A DNA stretch of 64,000 nt from positions 62,001-126,000 of the forward strand of contig CALUEY010000006.1 in NCBI GenBank assembly GCA_944319915.1, written 5' to 3'. Source of the DNA: an uncultured Prevotella sp. (GTDB taxonomy: Bacteria > Bacteroidota > Bacteroidia > Bacteroidales > Bacteroidaceae). Within the stretch, counting starts at the first letter, position 1. Each line of letters opens with the position of its first letter. Made by a program: the position numbers and the translations under genes. Under the pieces are notes generated by a model. That model saw nothing but the letters and a program-made list of their open reading frames with translations. It made no database searches and was not told where the DNA came from. Of this stretch, positions 1-8,917 are shown one piece after another.

Positions 1-1
1 C

Positions 2-424
2 CTGCGCATGGGCTTCAAGCACTCACTGCTCTACTCGCTGAGCATAGCGTTCAACGACCGCTGGCTCGTCAAGGACATGAACATGCACGCCACCGGCTCC
101 GACTTCCACTTCGACCGCGGCGCGGCCAGCCCTGTGCCTCACTACGGCGAGGAGACCGGCGTGGCCTACCCCGAGGGCTTCGACGTAGACTACTGGCAGA
201 AACTCAACGACAAGGCCATCGCCTACGACACCGACGGCTACACCGTGGGCGTGGTGACATTGGAGAAGTCAGGAAACTTCCACATCACCGTAGAGTCTAC
301 CGACATGGCCCGCATCTACAAGGCAGCGCTCGATAGCGGCGCAGTGCTCAACCGCGACAAGAACAACGTGAACCAACTGATGATGTATCACTGGTGCCTG
401 CGCCCCACTCACAATAACTATTAA
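2..424 (+). CDS. C-terminal part of an unrecognised exported or surface protein (5' end outside window)
   Basis: The reading frame is open from the window edge to a stop at 424, giving about 140 residues of an incomplete gene. I do not recognise the family. The segment is rich in aromatic residues and has alternating strand-like patterns. It ends only 11 nt before the susC start, so it is almost certainly the upstream gene of the same operon. By context it could be a surface glycan-binding protein or an enzyme of the pectin locus, but nothing in the visible part proves that. The first ATG in frame, at 8, is internal and not a start. Confidence 0.6.
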   Translation: MRMGFKHSLLYSLSIAFNDRWLVKDMNMHATGSDFHFDRGAASPVPHYGEETGVAYPEGFDVDYWQKLNDKAIAYDTDGYTVGVVTLEKSGNFHITVESTDMARIYKAALDSGAVLNRDKNNVNQLMMYHWCLRPTHNNY

Positions 425-435
425 CACCTAAGAAC

Positions 436-3400
436 ATGAAGAAAGTCTATATATTGGTAGCATCCTGCCTCATGATGGCAGCCACGGCAACGGCTCAGAA
501 AGGCGAGGTGCGCTCAATGATAAAGAGCACCGACGGGCAACCCGTCAGCGGTGCAATCATCTCCATCGTGGGCGACAGCGTAACGGCACTCTCCGACGAG
601 CGTGGCCAGTTTGCCCTCAACACGGCAGTGAAGAACGCCCTGGTTACGATAAAGGCCGAAGGCTTCTACACCAAGGAGATGCCGCTGAGCTTCCTCCGCA
701 AGAAACAAGTCACCGTCACCCTCATACCCACTGGCGAAAGGCTCTACTCCGAGACTGCCAACACCTACTACGGAAGCATGGACTACAACAGCAAGCCCTC
801 GTCGGTGTCGTCGGTTGAGAGCAAGGACTTCACCGAGAAGCTCGACCTCGCCACCGCCATGCGCGACGGCGTGGCCGGCCTCCAGGTGATTGAGAAGAGC
901 GGCATGCCCGGCGAAGGCGCATACATGAACATCAGAGGCATCCACTCGTTCGTGGCCGAGAACAACCCCCTCATTGTCATCAACGGCGTGCCATACCTCG
1001 GCAGCCAGGAAGTGTCGGGAGTAATCAATGGCTACTCGCGCGACCTCCTCTTCGGCTACGACCCCAAGGACATACGCAGCGTCACGGTGCTAAAGGGCGC
1101 CGACGCCGCCATGTACGGCTCATTAGGCAGCAACGGCGTGATACTCGTGGAGACACAGCAGGCCACCTCGGACAACCTTGAGACGCGCATGACCTTCTCA
1201 GGCTCATACGGGTTCAACCTCCGCCAGTCGAGCCTGCCCGTACTCAACTCCACGCAATACAAGAACTACATGAAGGATATCGGCCTTACACGCTACCCCA
1301 CCATGGAAGCCCTCACCGCCGACTATCCCTTCCTGCAGAACGGCAGCTACCCACAGGCATACCTCTTCAACGAGGACACCAAGTGGATGAAGGACATCCA
1401 GCACACGGGCTTCACCACCGAGAACCTCTTCCGCGTTGAGGGTGGCGACGAGATAGCCAAGTACAACATCTCGTTCGGCTACACCGGCAACCAGGGAACG
1501 CTGCGCGGCACCGGCACCGACCGCTTCCACACGCTCATCAGCGCCGACGTGCTCGCCAGCCGCCAGATAGACATATTCACCAACGTGGGCCTGGCCTACA
1601 TCACCAGCGACCTGCAGAACATGGGCATGGCCATGGAGACCAACCCAATGCTCGCCGCTTACCACTCCATGCCGCTCATAAGCGCCAACGAGAAGCAGAC
1701 CAACGGAATGACGCTGGGCAACCTCGCTTCCTATGACTTCTGGAACACCTCGTCGAACCCAATGTATGCATACGATAACGTGAGCAACCCTGAGGCTATC
1801 GTCTCAACGCTCGCAGCAAAGGACAAGATCTACGACGTGAACACCCAGATAGGACTGAACTTCCGCTGGAACGATTACCTCACGCTCACGGCCATGGCCA
1901 ACCTCTACTACAACTACACCGAGGAGACTCTGTTCATACCCGGCATGACCGACAACGCCATCATGCCCCAGATCTACGGCACGGGCCGCAACAAGGTGGC
2001 AAACGGCGTTTCCATACTCGATGTCAACACGTTCACATTGCAAGGCAAGTACAGCCGCATCTTCAACCGCGTGCATGACCTCAACGTGTTCGCCTCTGCC
2101 CGCATGATAATGAAGGACTACGAGGTAGACATATCGGAGGGTTACAACACCGCCAGCGACGATTACCAGACGATGGACAACACCACCGACGCCAAGAGCA
2201 GCTTCGGAAGCCTCACCGAGTGGAACTACATGGGCTTCAACCTCCACGCCGACTACACCTACAACAACATCGTGCGTGGAGCCGTGGGCCTGGCCCTCGA
2301 CGGAACGAGCGTATCAGGCGTTGACGCCCCCCGTTGGGGCTTCTTCCCCTCTGCCGGCGTAACGTTCATGGTGGCCAACCTCGGCGTGCTGCCCTCATGG
2401 GTCAACAAGCTCAACGTGTCGGTAGAAGGAAGCCTCACGGGCAACAGCCGCTTCTCCGCCAACTATGGCAAGAACTACTACGTGGGCGGCAACTTCTTCG
2501 GCATTGGATCCATCAACCGCTCCAATATGCCCAACACCAAGCTTGAGTGGGAGAAGAAGACCCAGCTCGACGTAGGCCTCGACCTCGCCCTCTTCTCCAA
2601 CAAGCTCAACATAGGCTTCACCTACTTCACCAACCACGCCTACGACCTGCTGCTCAACAGCAACGTGTCGGCAGTCTACGGCACGTATGACTACTACGAG
2701 AACTGCGGTACAATCAATACCAGCGGCGTAGAGGCATCGCTCCGCGTAAACGCCTTCCACACCAAGGACTGGGACATAGTGCTCGGAGCCAACATAGCCA
2801 CGGCCAGCAGCACCATCAAGTCGCTCGGCGACGCACAGCGCATGGTGATTGAGTACACCGGCTACAACAACGACGACGCCGAGATGATAATGGCCGTAGG
2901 CTCCGACCCATACGAGTTCTACGGCTACCAGACCAACGGCATCTACGCCACCACGGCCGAAGCCGAGCAGGCAGGCCTCGTAAACAGCAGCGGCGATGCC
3001 TACCAGGCCGGCGACGTGCGCTTCGTTGACCAGAACAACGACGGCATCATCAACGAGAACGACAAGGTGAGCCTCGGCAGCAACATGCCCGACTTCTACG
3101 GAGGCATCAACCTCTCCGTGCGCTACCGCCGCTTCATGCTCGACGCCAACTTCGCCTACTCCGTGGGCGCCAAGGTGTACAACGCCACGCGCCGCGAGCT
3201 GGAGTCGATGGACAACTTCTACAACCAGTCCACCGCAGTGCTCAACCGCTGGCAAGTGGAGGGCCAGCAGACTTCCATGCCACGCGCCAACTACGGCGAC
3301 CCACTTGGCAACAACATCTTCTCCGACCGCTGGATAGAGGATGGCGACTACCTCAAGCTGCGCAGCGTCAAGCTGTCATACAACTTCGACATGCTGTTCA

Positions 3401-3576
3401 ACTTCATCCGCTCCGGCAACATCTACGTGGCAGCCGAGAACCTCTTCTCGCTCACCAAGTACCTCGGCAACGACCCCGAGTTCGCCTACTCCTACTCTGA
3501 GCAGCTGCGCGGCTTCGACTACAGCAAGATGCCGCTGCCCATCACGGTAAGGATTGGATTCAACATCAACTTCTAA
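436..3576 (+). CDS. susC: SusC/RagA-family TonB-linked outer-membrane transporter
   Basis: This 1046-residue protein imports oligosaccharides across the outer membrane using TonB energy, working under a SusD lid. A signal peptide occupies residues 1-20 (ends TATAQ). A carboxypeptidase-regulatory-like beta-sandwich covers about 22-100. The TonB plug follows at about 105-245, with the family signatures LIVINGVPY and VTVLKGADAAMYG. The rest is a 22-strand barrel ending in FNINF, a typical C-terminal aromatic. Length matches the family. susD starts 24 nt downstream. The substrate is inferred from the flanking PL1 and GH28 genes to be a pectin fragment; the sequence itself does not show it. Confidence 0.95.
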   Translation: MKKVYILVASCLMMAATATAQKGEVRSMIKSTDGQPVSGAIISIVGDSVTALSDERGQFALNTAVKNALVTIKAEGFYTKEMPLSFLRKKQVTVTLIPTGERLYSETANTYYGSMDYNSKPSSVSSVESKDFTEKLDLATAMRDGVAGLQVIEKSGMPGEGAYMNIRGIHSFVAENNPLIVINGVPYLGSQEVSGVINGYSRDLLFGYDPKDIRSVTVLKGADAAMYGSLGSNGVILVETQQATSDNLETRMTFSGSYGFNLRQSSLPVLNSTQYKNYMKDIGLTRYPTMEALTADYPFLQNGSYPQAYLFNEDTKWMKDIQHTGFTTENLFRVEGGDEIAKYNISFGYTGNQGTLRGTGTDRFHTLISADVLASRQIDIFTNVGLAYITSDLQNMGMAMETNPMLAAYHSMPLISANEKQTNGMTLGNLASYDFWNTSSNPMYAYDNVSNPEAIVSTLAAKDKIYDVNTQIGLNFRWNDYLTLTAMANLYYNYTEETLFIPGMTDNAIMPQIYGTGRNKVANGVSILDVNTFTLQGKYSRIFNRVHDLNVFASARMIMKDYEVDISEGYNTASDDYQTMDNTTDAKSSFGSLTEWNYMGFNLHADYTYNNIVRGAVGLALDGTSVSGVDAPRWGFFPSAGVTFMVANLGVLPSWVNKLNVSVEGSLTGNSRFSANYGKNYYVGGNFFGIGSINRSNMPNTKLEWEKKTQLDVGLDLALFSNKLNIGFTYFTNHAYDLLLNSNVSAVYGTYDYYENCGTINTSGVEASLRVNAFHTKDWDIVLGANIATASSTIKSLGDAQRMVIEYTGYNNDDAEMIMAVGSDPYEFYGYQTNGIYATTAEAEQAGLVNSSGDAYQAGDVRFVDQNNDGIINENDKVSLGSNMPDFYGGINLSVRYRRFMLDANFAYSVGAKVYNATRRELESMDNFYNQSTAVLNRWQVEGQQTSMPRANYGDPLGNNIFSDRWIEDGDYLKLRSVKLSYNFDMLFNFIRSGNIYVAAENLFSLTKYLGNDPEFAYSYSEQLRGFDYSKMPLPITVRIGFNINF

Positions 3577-3600
3577 CCACCATCATTAAACAGCAACGTT

Positions 3601-5454
3601 ATGAACATCAGAAACATCATACCGGCGTTAGGCCTGCTCGTGGCTACTGCGGCTTTCAACTCGTGCGACGACTACTTCGACACCGACCCGAAGAACATCA
3701 TCAACGAAGAGGACTACATAGCCGAAGAAAACGAGATGTACAAGGGCTTCCTCGGCATATTCAACCGGATGCAGGAAGCTGCCGACCAGGCCATCTTCCT
3801 CACCGACACACGCGGTCCTCTGCTCGAAACCACCGACAACGCCCCCACAAACCTCAAGGCCATCTACAACTACGACGAGACCGACGGCAACCCATACGCC
3901 GACCCGACGTGCTACTACGCCGTGATCGTGGCCTGCAACGACTACTTCGCCAAGATGGAGGCCTACCACCGCAACGTGGGCGGCATGACCGAGATAGCCG
4001 AGGAGAACTTCCCCGCGCTCGTAAGCAGCGCCATGCGCATAAAGGCATGGGCCTACCTCATGCTCGGCAAGATTTACGGCGAGGCTTACTGGTTCGACGA
4101 CCCTCTCACCGAGAAGAAAGACCTCAACGATGCCTCCGTCTTCACCCACTGCAACATGAAGGAGCTTGCCGACCGCGCCATCGCCCTGCTTGAGAATGGC
4201 ATAACCATCGACGGTATGCACGTGGCAGGCGACCTCGAAGTAAGCTGGTACAAGTGGATAGACGAAGAGGAGCAAGACGCCTCGCTCTACCGCTACTGGG
4301 AATTCCTCGTTCCGCCAGCCCTCGTTCTCAACGCCGAGTTCCGCTCGTGGCGCGCCAGCTATGTAGATGAGGCATCGGCACAGGCCGACTGGCAGTGGAT
4401 ACGCAACAACCTCCTGCAGTTCATGTACGACTACCTCACCGGCACCAACGAGCGTGCGGCAAACCTCCTCACCAATGCCGACCTGCAAGGCACGTCAGAC
4501 ATCTACCAGCTCAACAAGAAGATGCAGAGCGACAACTACGGAGCCTACCAGAACATCTTCTACAGCGACCGCGTGGGCCTCATGACGCAACTCCTCTGCG
4601 GGGTGATGTACGACTACGACAACAACCAGCGCAACCGCATCGTGCAGTACTTCTGCCCCGAATACCCCGATGCCGAGTCGTACTACCTCCGCCCGTCAGA
4701 CTACGGGGTAGACCTCTATAACGAGAGCGACATCCGCGGCTTCACCCAGGGATGGACTATGCGCAACCTCGCTGGCCAACGCTGCGTGAGCAAGTACTAC
4801 TACGGCTACAACTTCACCACCCGTGCCTACGAGTACCTCAACAACGAAGACATTTTCAAGATTGAGCCTACCATACCGCTCTTCCGCAGCCACGACCTCC
4901 ACTTCCTCCTCGCAGAGGCCGAAACCCACCTCGGCCACTTCGAGAATGCCTACTGGATTCTCAACCAAGGTCTCAGCACACGCTTCCCCGACAAGAAGGT
5001 GCCTACCGACGACCCCACATGGGATTACCGCTACAACCCATGGGTAGAGGCAAGCAGCGGTGGCTACGGCAACCTCGGCATAGCAGGCACGGCAGCAGGT
5101 ACCATCCACGACCTACCCCGCCCCTCCGACGACGACTGGAGCACCTACACCGAGGACCAGCTCAAGGAGATGTACGACTGGGCCATAGCCGACGAGAACC
5201 TCAAGGAATACATGGCCGAGGGCAAGTCGTACAGCTATATGTGCAAGATAGCCGAGCGCTATGCCAACAGTGCCTACCGCAACGGTAGCCAGGAGAAAGC
5301 CCGCGACAGCGTGGCCGTCCGCCTCGCACCCAAGTACTCAGCCTCGGGTCGCGCCCAGAGGGTGGAAAGCGCCATCAAGAGCCAGGGCTACTTCATCCAT
5401 TGGCAGCTCAACGGCATCAGTAGCGCACAGGCTGGCAACCAAAGCGTAGAGTAA
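3601..5454 (+). CDS. susD: SusD/RagB-family surface glycan-binding lipoprotein
   Basis: This 617-residue lipoprotein is the extracellular partner that caps the SusC barrel and captures glycan. A short signal peptide ends in a lipobox (AFNSC, Cys22), followed by acidic residues (DDYFDTDP) as in surface-exposed Bacteroidetes lipoproteins. The body has the SusD/TPR-like helical pattern, including the conserved segment around MRIKAWAYLMLGKIYGE (about residues 145-160) and a late FRSHDLHFLLAEA helix. It lies directly behind susC, so the two are cotranscribed. The family is certain; the ligand is inferred to be pectic from the neighbours. Confidence 0.93.
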   Translation: MNIRNIIPALGLLVATAAFNSCDDYFDTDPKNIINEEDYIAEENEMYKGFLGIFNRMQEAADQAIFLTDTRGPLLETTDNAPTNLKAIYNYDETDGNPYADPTCYYAVIVACNDYFAKMEAYHRNVGGMTEIAEENFPALVSSAMRIKAWAYLMLGKIYGEAYWFDDPLTEKKDLNDASVFTHCNMKELADRAIALLENGITIDGMHVAGDLEVSWYKWIDEEEQDASLYRYWEFLVPPALVLNAEFRSWRASYVDEASAQADWQWIRNNLLQFMYDYLTGTNERAANLLTNADLQGTSDIYQLNKKMQSDNYGAYQNIFYSDRVGLMTQLLCGVMYDYDNNQRNRIVQYFCPEYPDAESYYLRPSDYGVDLYNESDIRGFTQGWTMRNLAGQRCVSKYYYGYNFTTRAYEYLNNEDIFKIEPTIPLFRSHDLHFLLAEAETHLGHFENAYWILNQGLSTRFPDKKVPTDDPTWDYRYNPWVEASSGGYGNLGIAGTAAGTIHDLPRPSDDDWSTYTEDQLKEMYDWAIADENLKEYMAEGKSYSYMCKIAERYANSAYRNGSQEKARDSVAVRLAPKYSASGRAQRVESAIKSQGYFIHWQLNGISSAQAGNQSVE

Positions 5455-5520
5455 AGCTAACGCACGCCCAACTACACAAGGGTGAATCTACAATGAAAGC
5501 TAAATGAAAATCCGCACAGC

Positions 5521-5550
5521 GGGGCTTGCCGCCCAAGGGCAGCAAGCCCC
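5521..5550 (+). other. Intergenic hairpin between susD and the beta-helix gene
   Basis: GGGGCTTGC and GCAAGCCCC form a 9-bp perfect stem with a 12-nt loop. No T-run follows, so it is not a standard intrinsic terminator. It could stabilise the susCD transcript 3' end or reduce read-through into the next gene. Role is inferred. Confidence 0.5.
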
Positions 5551-5614
5551 GGCCTACCGGACAAGCGAGAACAAACATAACCAACATTAATCAACCAACT
5601 TAAAATTCAAAGCA

Positions 5615-7921
5615 ATGAAAAGACTTACTTCAATGGCTCTTGCAGCCATGCTGCTGGCTCCCGCGGCATCGTTCGCGGAAAGCTGGTCACACGTGGTCAC
5701 CGATGCTAGTGAGTTCAAGGACAGGTTCAACTCCATCGGCTCAGGCCAGGAGGGTGAGACCTACGAAATCATCTGCGATTGGGATCCCTCAACGGTAGTA
5801 AGCGTGGGCAAGCTCAAGCCTACCATGACAAAGGGCAAGCTCATCATCAGGAGCAACCAGCGCGACTTCGACCTCATGCCCCAGCTCCAAATCGCCTTTG
5901 AGTGGGCAGCCGATGCCCCCAAGGTGGAGGTAGGACAAGGCAAGGGTTCATCTGTAATCCTTGAGAACCTCAACATCGTTGGCACTGGCTCGTATGTAAT
6001 CGACAACCGCCGCTCTGTGTTCATCGACACCGTGGCACTGCGCCGCTGCGACATCCACGACAACGTTCGCTCTGTGCTCCGCTTCGATGGTGACAAACAA
6101 ACAGACGGCCTTAAACGCGCTGACATGCGAATCCACTGCATCGAGGTAAAGGAGTGCAAGATTCATGGCCAGGCTCAGGCTTCCGGCGACAACTGGTCTA
6201 CCTTCCGCACGTTCATGCCGTTGGCAAAGTTCATCATCAAGGACAACATCTTCTACAATATGCCCTACAGCAAGGGCTTGTGGGAGACCCGCGACAAGAA
6301 TGAAGCCCAGACTCAGGTTATATTCCAAAACAACATGGTGCTCGTTGGCGAGAACAAGGAGATGCACAGTGGCGGCTTCACTGTGCTCGGCGCCGGCGCC
6401 AACATCGCCCCCGGATCGCAGTTCTTCATCTACAACAACATCTTTGCAGGCCCCAAGGCCGGCTACAACATCTTCGACAGCTACACCGCCACGAAGATCA
6501 CCAACGCAGTCGGTGCAATGGTTCTTGCCCGCAACAACGTGATAGACAACGAGAGCTACATGCCTCTCACCGAACTGCAGATGTACCTGTTGGGTCTGGA
6601 AGATGGCGCGACCAATCTTATATGGGGTGACGGCATCACCGATGACAACATCGCCCTCAGCAGCGTTACCGATTTCTCTTGGGCCACTGGTGCAACTTTC
6701 CAAGACCCCAGCCACAACCTCTACAACATGCTGAAGACCAATCCTTGGTACACCGCAGGCAGGTACGATGCCACAGACCCCGTTGGCATGGGTGGCACAG
6801 ACCTTGGTGCCACATACATCGGCCCGTCCATCGCTTACGTTGACGAGTTCCCCACCCCGGCAGCAGTCAACGTTGCCATCGAAGGCCCGTCGTACATCTC
6901 GTACACCATCTCGCCCGAAAGGGATCTCTACTACCTCGGCGACGAAATCACCATCACCCTCAACAACGGCTCCAACAACTACCTCACCAACCTCAACACC
7001 TTCGAGGGCTGGTCTGACGGCGTGCAGGAGCTGAGCCGCACCGAGACGCTCACCGGCGACCTCAACCTCTCGGCCAAGTTCACCGACAACCGCAACGTGG
7101 TTTCTGCCTTCACGCTCAACAACGTTGGCAACAACAACTCACTGGCTTCATACAACGCCGAGGTTTACCTCGACATGGATCCCAACTTCCAGGCCAAGGT
7201 GCTCGCCATCACTGCCGACACCACAGTGGCAACAGGCACTCCCACAGGCCCCGACTTCCACTACCACAACGGCACCATGCAGTCGCGCCCGGAGAAGTTC
7301 GGCGAGGCTCCCGTAGAGCTGCGCATGCCTATCATCTCGCGCCGCACCCCGGCCGTGGCAAAGAACAGCATCCGCGACTATGCCCTCTTCGTAATCCCCA
7401 CCAAGGGCATCACCGACCTCCACTTCTCGTGCTACGTAGGCACCGACAACAACGCACTGGCCAACCAGATGCTTGAGTTCTCCACCGACAGCACCACATG
7501 GACGAAGATTGGCGAGCTTGCTCCCGACAACCTTCTCGAGAACCTCGTTTGGAAGAAGCTCGAGGCCGACCTGCCTGCCGAGGCCAACGACAAGGAGAAG
7601 GTTTACGTCCGCGTAATAGGCGACCTCACCAGCAGTCCTGTGGTAACCACCGACGAGGGCGTTGGCATGTGGGATCCCTATGCAGGCGACGGAGGTGCCA
7701 TCGTAGAGGAAGTTTACAACTCGCAGGATGCCTTCGAGTACATCGGCAGCATCGTCATCACCGGCAACACCGAGAATGCCGTTACCGGCATATCTGAGGT
7801 GACCACCGAGGAGCAGAAGCTCGACGAGAACGCCCCGATGTACAACATCATGGGCATGAAGGTGGCCAAGGGTACCAAGGGCCTCATCATCCAGAACGGC
7901 AAGAAGTACGTAGTGAAGTAA
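5615..7921 (+). CDS. Secreted beta-helix (DUF4957/DUF5123-like) pectin-locus protein with C-terminal sorting-like tail
   Basis: 768 residues with a signal peptide (1-21, ends ASFAES). Residues about 30-400 contain repeated short strands such as ILENLNIVG, IIKDNIFYN and IFQNNMVLV, the pattern of a right-handed parallel beta-helix seen in DUF4957/DUF5123 proteins of pectin loci. About 425-500 resembles an InlB-type beta repeat (TFEGWSDG). A jelly-roll-like region follows. The last 30 residues (YNIMGMKVAKG...NGKKYVVK) match the C-terminal tails common on Prevotella secreted proteins. No catalytic residues are identifiable, so it may be a pectin binder or a divergent lyase. It is followed by an intrinsic terminator. 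Confidence 0.75.
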   Translation: MKRLTSMALAAMLLAPAASFAESWSHVVTDASEFKDRFNSIGSGQEGETYEIICDWDPSTVVSVGKLKPTMTKGKLIIRSNQRDFDLMPQLQIAFEWAADAPKVEVGQGKGSSVILENLNIVGTGSYVIDNRRSVFIDTVALRRCDIHDNVRSVLRFDGDKQTDGLKRADMRIHCIEVKECKIHGQAQASGDNWSTFRTFMPLAKFIIKDNIFYNMPYSKGLWETRDKNEAQTQVIFQNNMVLVGENKEMHSGGFTVLGAGANIAPGSQFFIYNNIFAGPKAGYNIFDSYTATKITNAVGAMVLARNNVIDNESYMPLTELQMYLLGLEDGATNLIWGDGITDDNIALSSVTDFSWATGATFQDPSHNLYNMLKTNPWYTAGRYDATDPVGMGGTDLGATYIGPSIAYVDEFPTPAAVNVAIEGPSYISYTISPERDLYYLGDEITITLNNGSNNYLTNLNTFEGWSDGVQELSRTETLTGDLNLSAKFTDNRNVVSAFTLNNVGNNNSLASYNAEVYLDMDPNFQAKVLAITADTTVATGTPTGPDFHYHNGTMQSRPEKFGEAPVELRMPIISRRTPAVAKNSIRDYALFVIPTKGITDLHFSCYVGTDNNALANQMLEFSTDSTTWTKIGELAPDNLLENLVWKKLEADLPAEANDKEKVYVRVIGDLTSSPVVTTDEGVGMWDPYAGDGGAIVEEVYNSQDAFEYIGSIVITGNTENAVTGISEVTTEEQKLDENAPMYNIMGMKVAKGTKGLIIQNGKKYVVK

Positions 7922-7947
7922 GCTACCTACCCTATCCCCTAAAATCC

Positions 7948-7982
7948 AAGGCGCACGGGAATCGTTTCCCGCGCGCCTTTTT
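7948..7982 (+). terminator. Intrinsic terminator after the beta-helix gene
   Basis: AAGGCGC-CGGGAA pairs with TTCCCG-CGCCTT around a TCG loop and is followed by TTTTT. It closes the susC-susD-beta-helix transcript 26 nt after the stop codon. Family A repeats begin only a few bases further on. Confidence 0.85.
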
Positions 7983-7989
7983 GTTTGGG

Positions 7990-8690
7990 CTCTCGCGGGG
8001 TGCAAGCCCGCAACAGGATGCGGGTGTGGACGTGGGTGCGAACGTAGGTGTGGACGAGGAGGAAACGAGGGTGATTGTCATGGATTCTATCACGGATACT
8101 TCCACGGATACTTCCACGGATACTTCCACGTTGTGGCGGGTTTGCAACCCGCCACCATTCCGTGGCCGGGTCTCTGACCCGGGGAGGGGAACAAACAAGC
8201 CAGCGCGGGTTGCAAACCCGCAACAGGATGCGGGCGGGTTGCAAACCCGCCCGAACGTGGAAGTGAACGTGGGTGAGAATGTGGATGTGAACGTGGATGT
8301 GAACGTGGTGGCAAACATAGGTGTGGACGTGGGTGCAAACGTAGGTGTGGACGAGGAGGAAACGAGGGTGATTGTCATGGATTCTATCACGGATACTTCC
8401 ACGGATACTTCCACGTTGTGGCGGGTTTGCAACCCGCCACCATTCCGTGGCCGGGTCTCTGACCCGGGGAGGGGAACAAACAAGCCAGCGCGGGTTGCAA
8501 ACCCGCAACAGGATGCGGGCGGGTTGCAAACCCGCCCGAACGTGGAAGTGAACGTGGGTGAGAATGTGGATGTGAACGTGGATGTGAACGTGGTGCTAAC
8601 GTGAGTGGGAACGTGGTGCTAACGTGAGTGGGAACGTGGGAATGAACGTGGGAGTGAACGTGGGAGTGAACGTGGGAATGAACGTAAATG
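7990..8690 (+). repeat. Family A intergenic repeat locus 1 (two near-identical long copies plus short tandems)
   Basis: This non-coding stretch holds two almost identical direct copies (about 8024-8310 and 8321-8595). Each contains three hairpin palindromes (GCGGGTTTGCAACCCGC, CGGGTCTCTGACCCG, GCGGGTTGCAAACCCGC) and 12-bp tandem units. GGATACTTCCAC is present three times in copy 1 (8094-8129) and twice in copy 2 (8391-8414). GTGGATGTGAAC-type units follow. A degenerating AACGTGGGAGTG tandem runs to about 8690. Long open frames exist on both strands because the unit lengths are multiples of three, but they are low-complexity and not credible genes. Confidence 0.9.
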
Positions 8691-8774
8691 TAAAATAAAT
8701 GCAAAACATCAAGACAATGAGACTTTTTCCACCATTTACGAAAGAAAAAAGTCCCCGGAAACACAGAAAATAGC

Positions 8775-8782
8775 TATCTTTG
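8775..8782 (+). promoter_or_regulatory. -7 box for the pectate lyase gene
   Basis: TATCTTTG fits the Bacteroidetes TAnnTTTG element, 135 nt before the PL1 start. The long leader contains a 17-bp direct repeat at 8863-8879 and 8891-8907. Confidence 0.65.
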
Positions 8783-8862
8783 CAATGCTGAACGCAAAGC
8801 CGAGGGCAGCCAAGCACAGGCCAAGCCCCTGCTTGTTGCGCCTCAAGGCAAGCATTGAAACC

Positions 8863-8907
8863 ATATCGACAACTAAAAAGAGCTTTTACTATATCGACAA
8901 CTAAAAA
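8863..8907 (+). repeat. 17-bp direct repeat in the pectate lyase leader
   Basis: ATATCGACAACTAAAAA occurs at 8863-8879 and again at 8891-8907, ending 10 nt before the start codon at 8918. It is in the transcribed leader if the -7 box at 8775 is used. It may mark a recent small duplication or a control site; function is unknown. Confidence 0.75.
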
Positions 8908-8917
8908 ATAACTTTTT

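Noticed and set aside
7932-8604. Several open frames of 180-207 codons inside family A repeats
   Set aside because: They arise from 12-bp and other multiple-of-three tandem units; translations are repeats of a few residues on both strands and have no start context.
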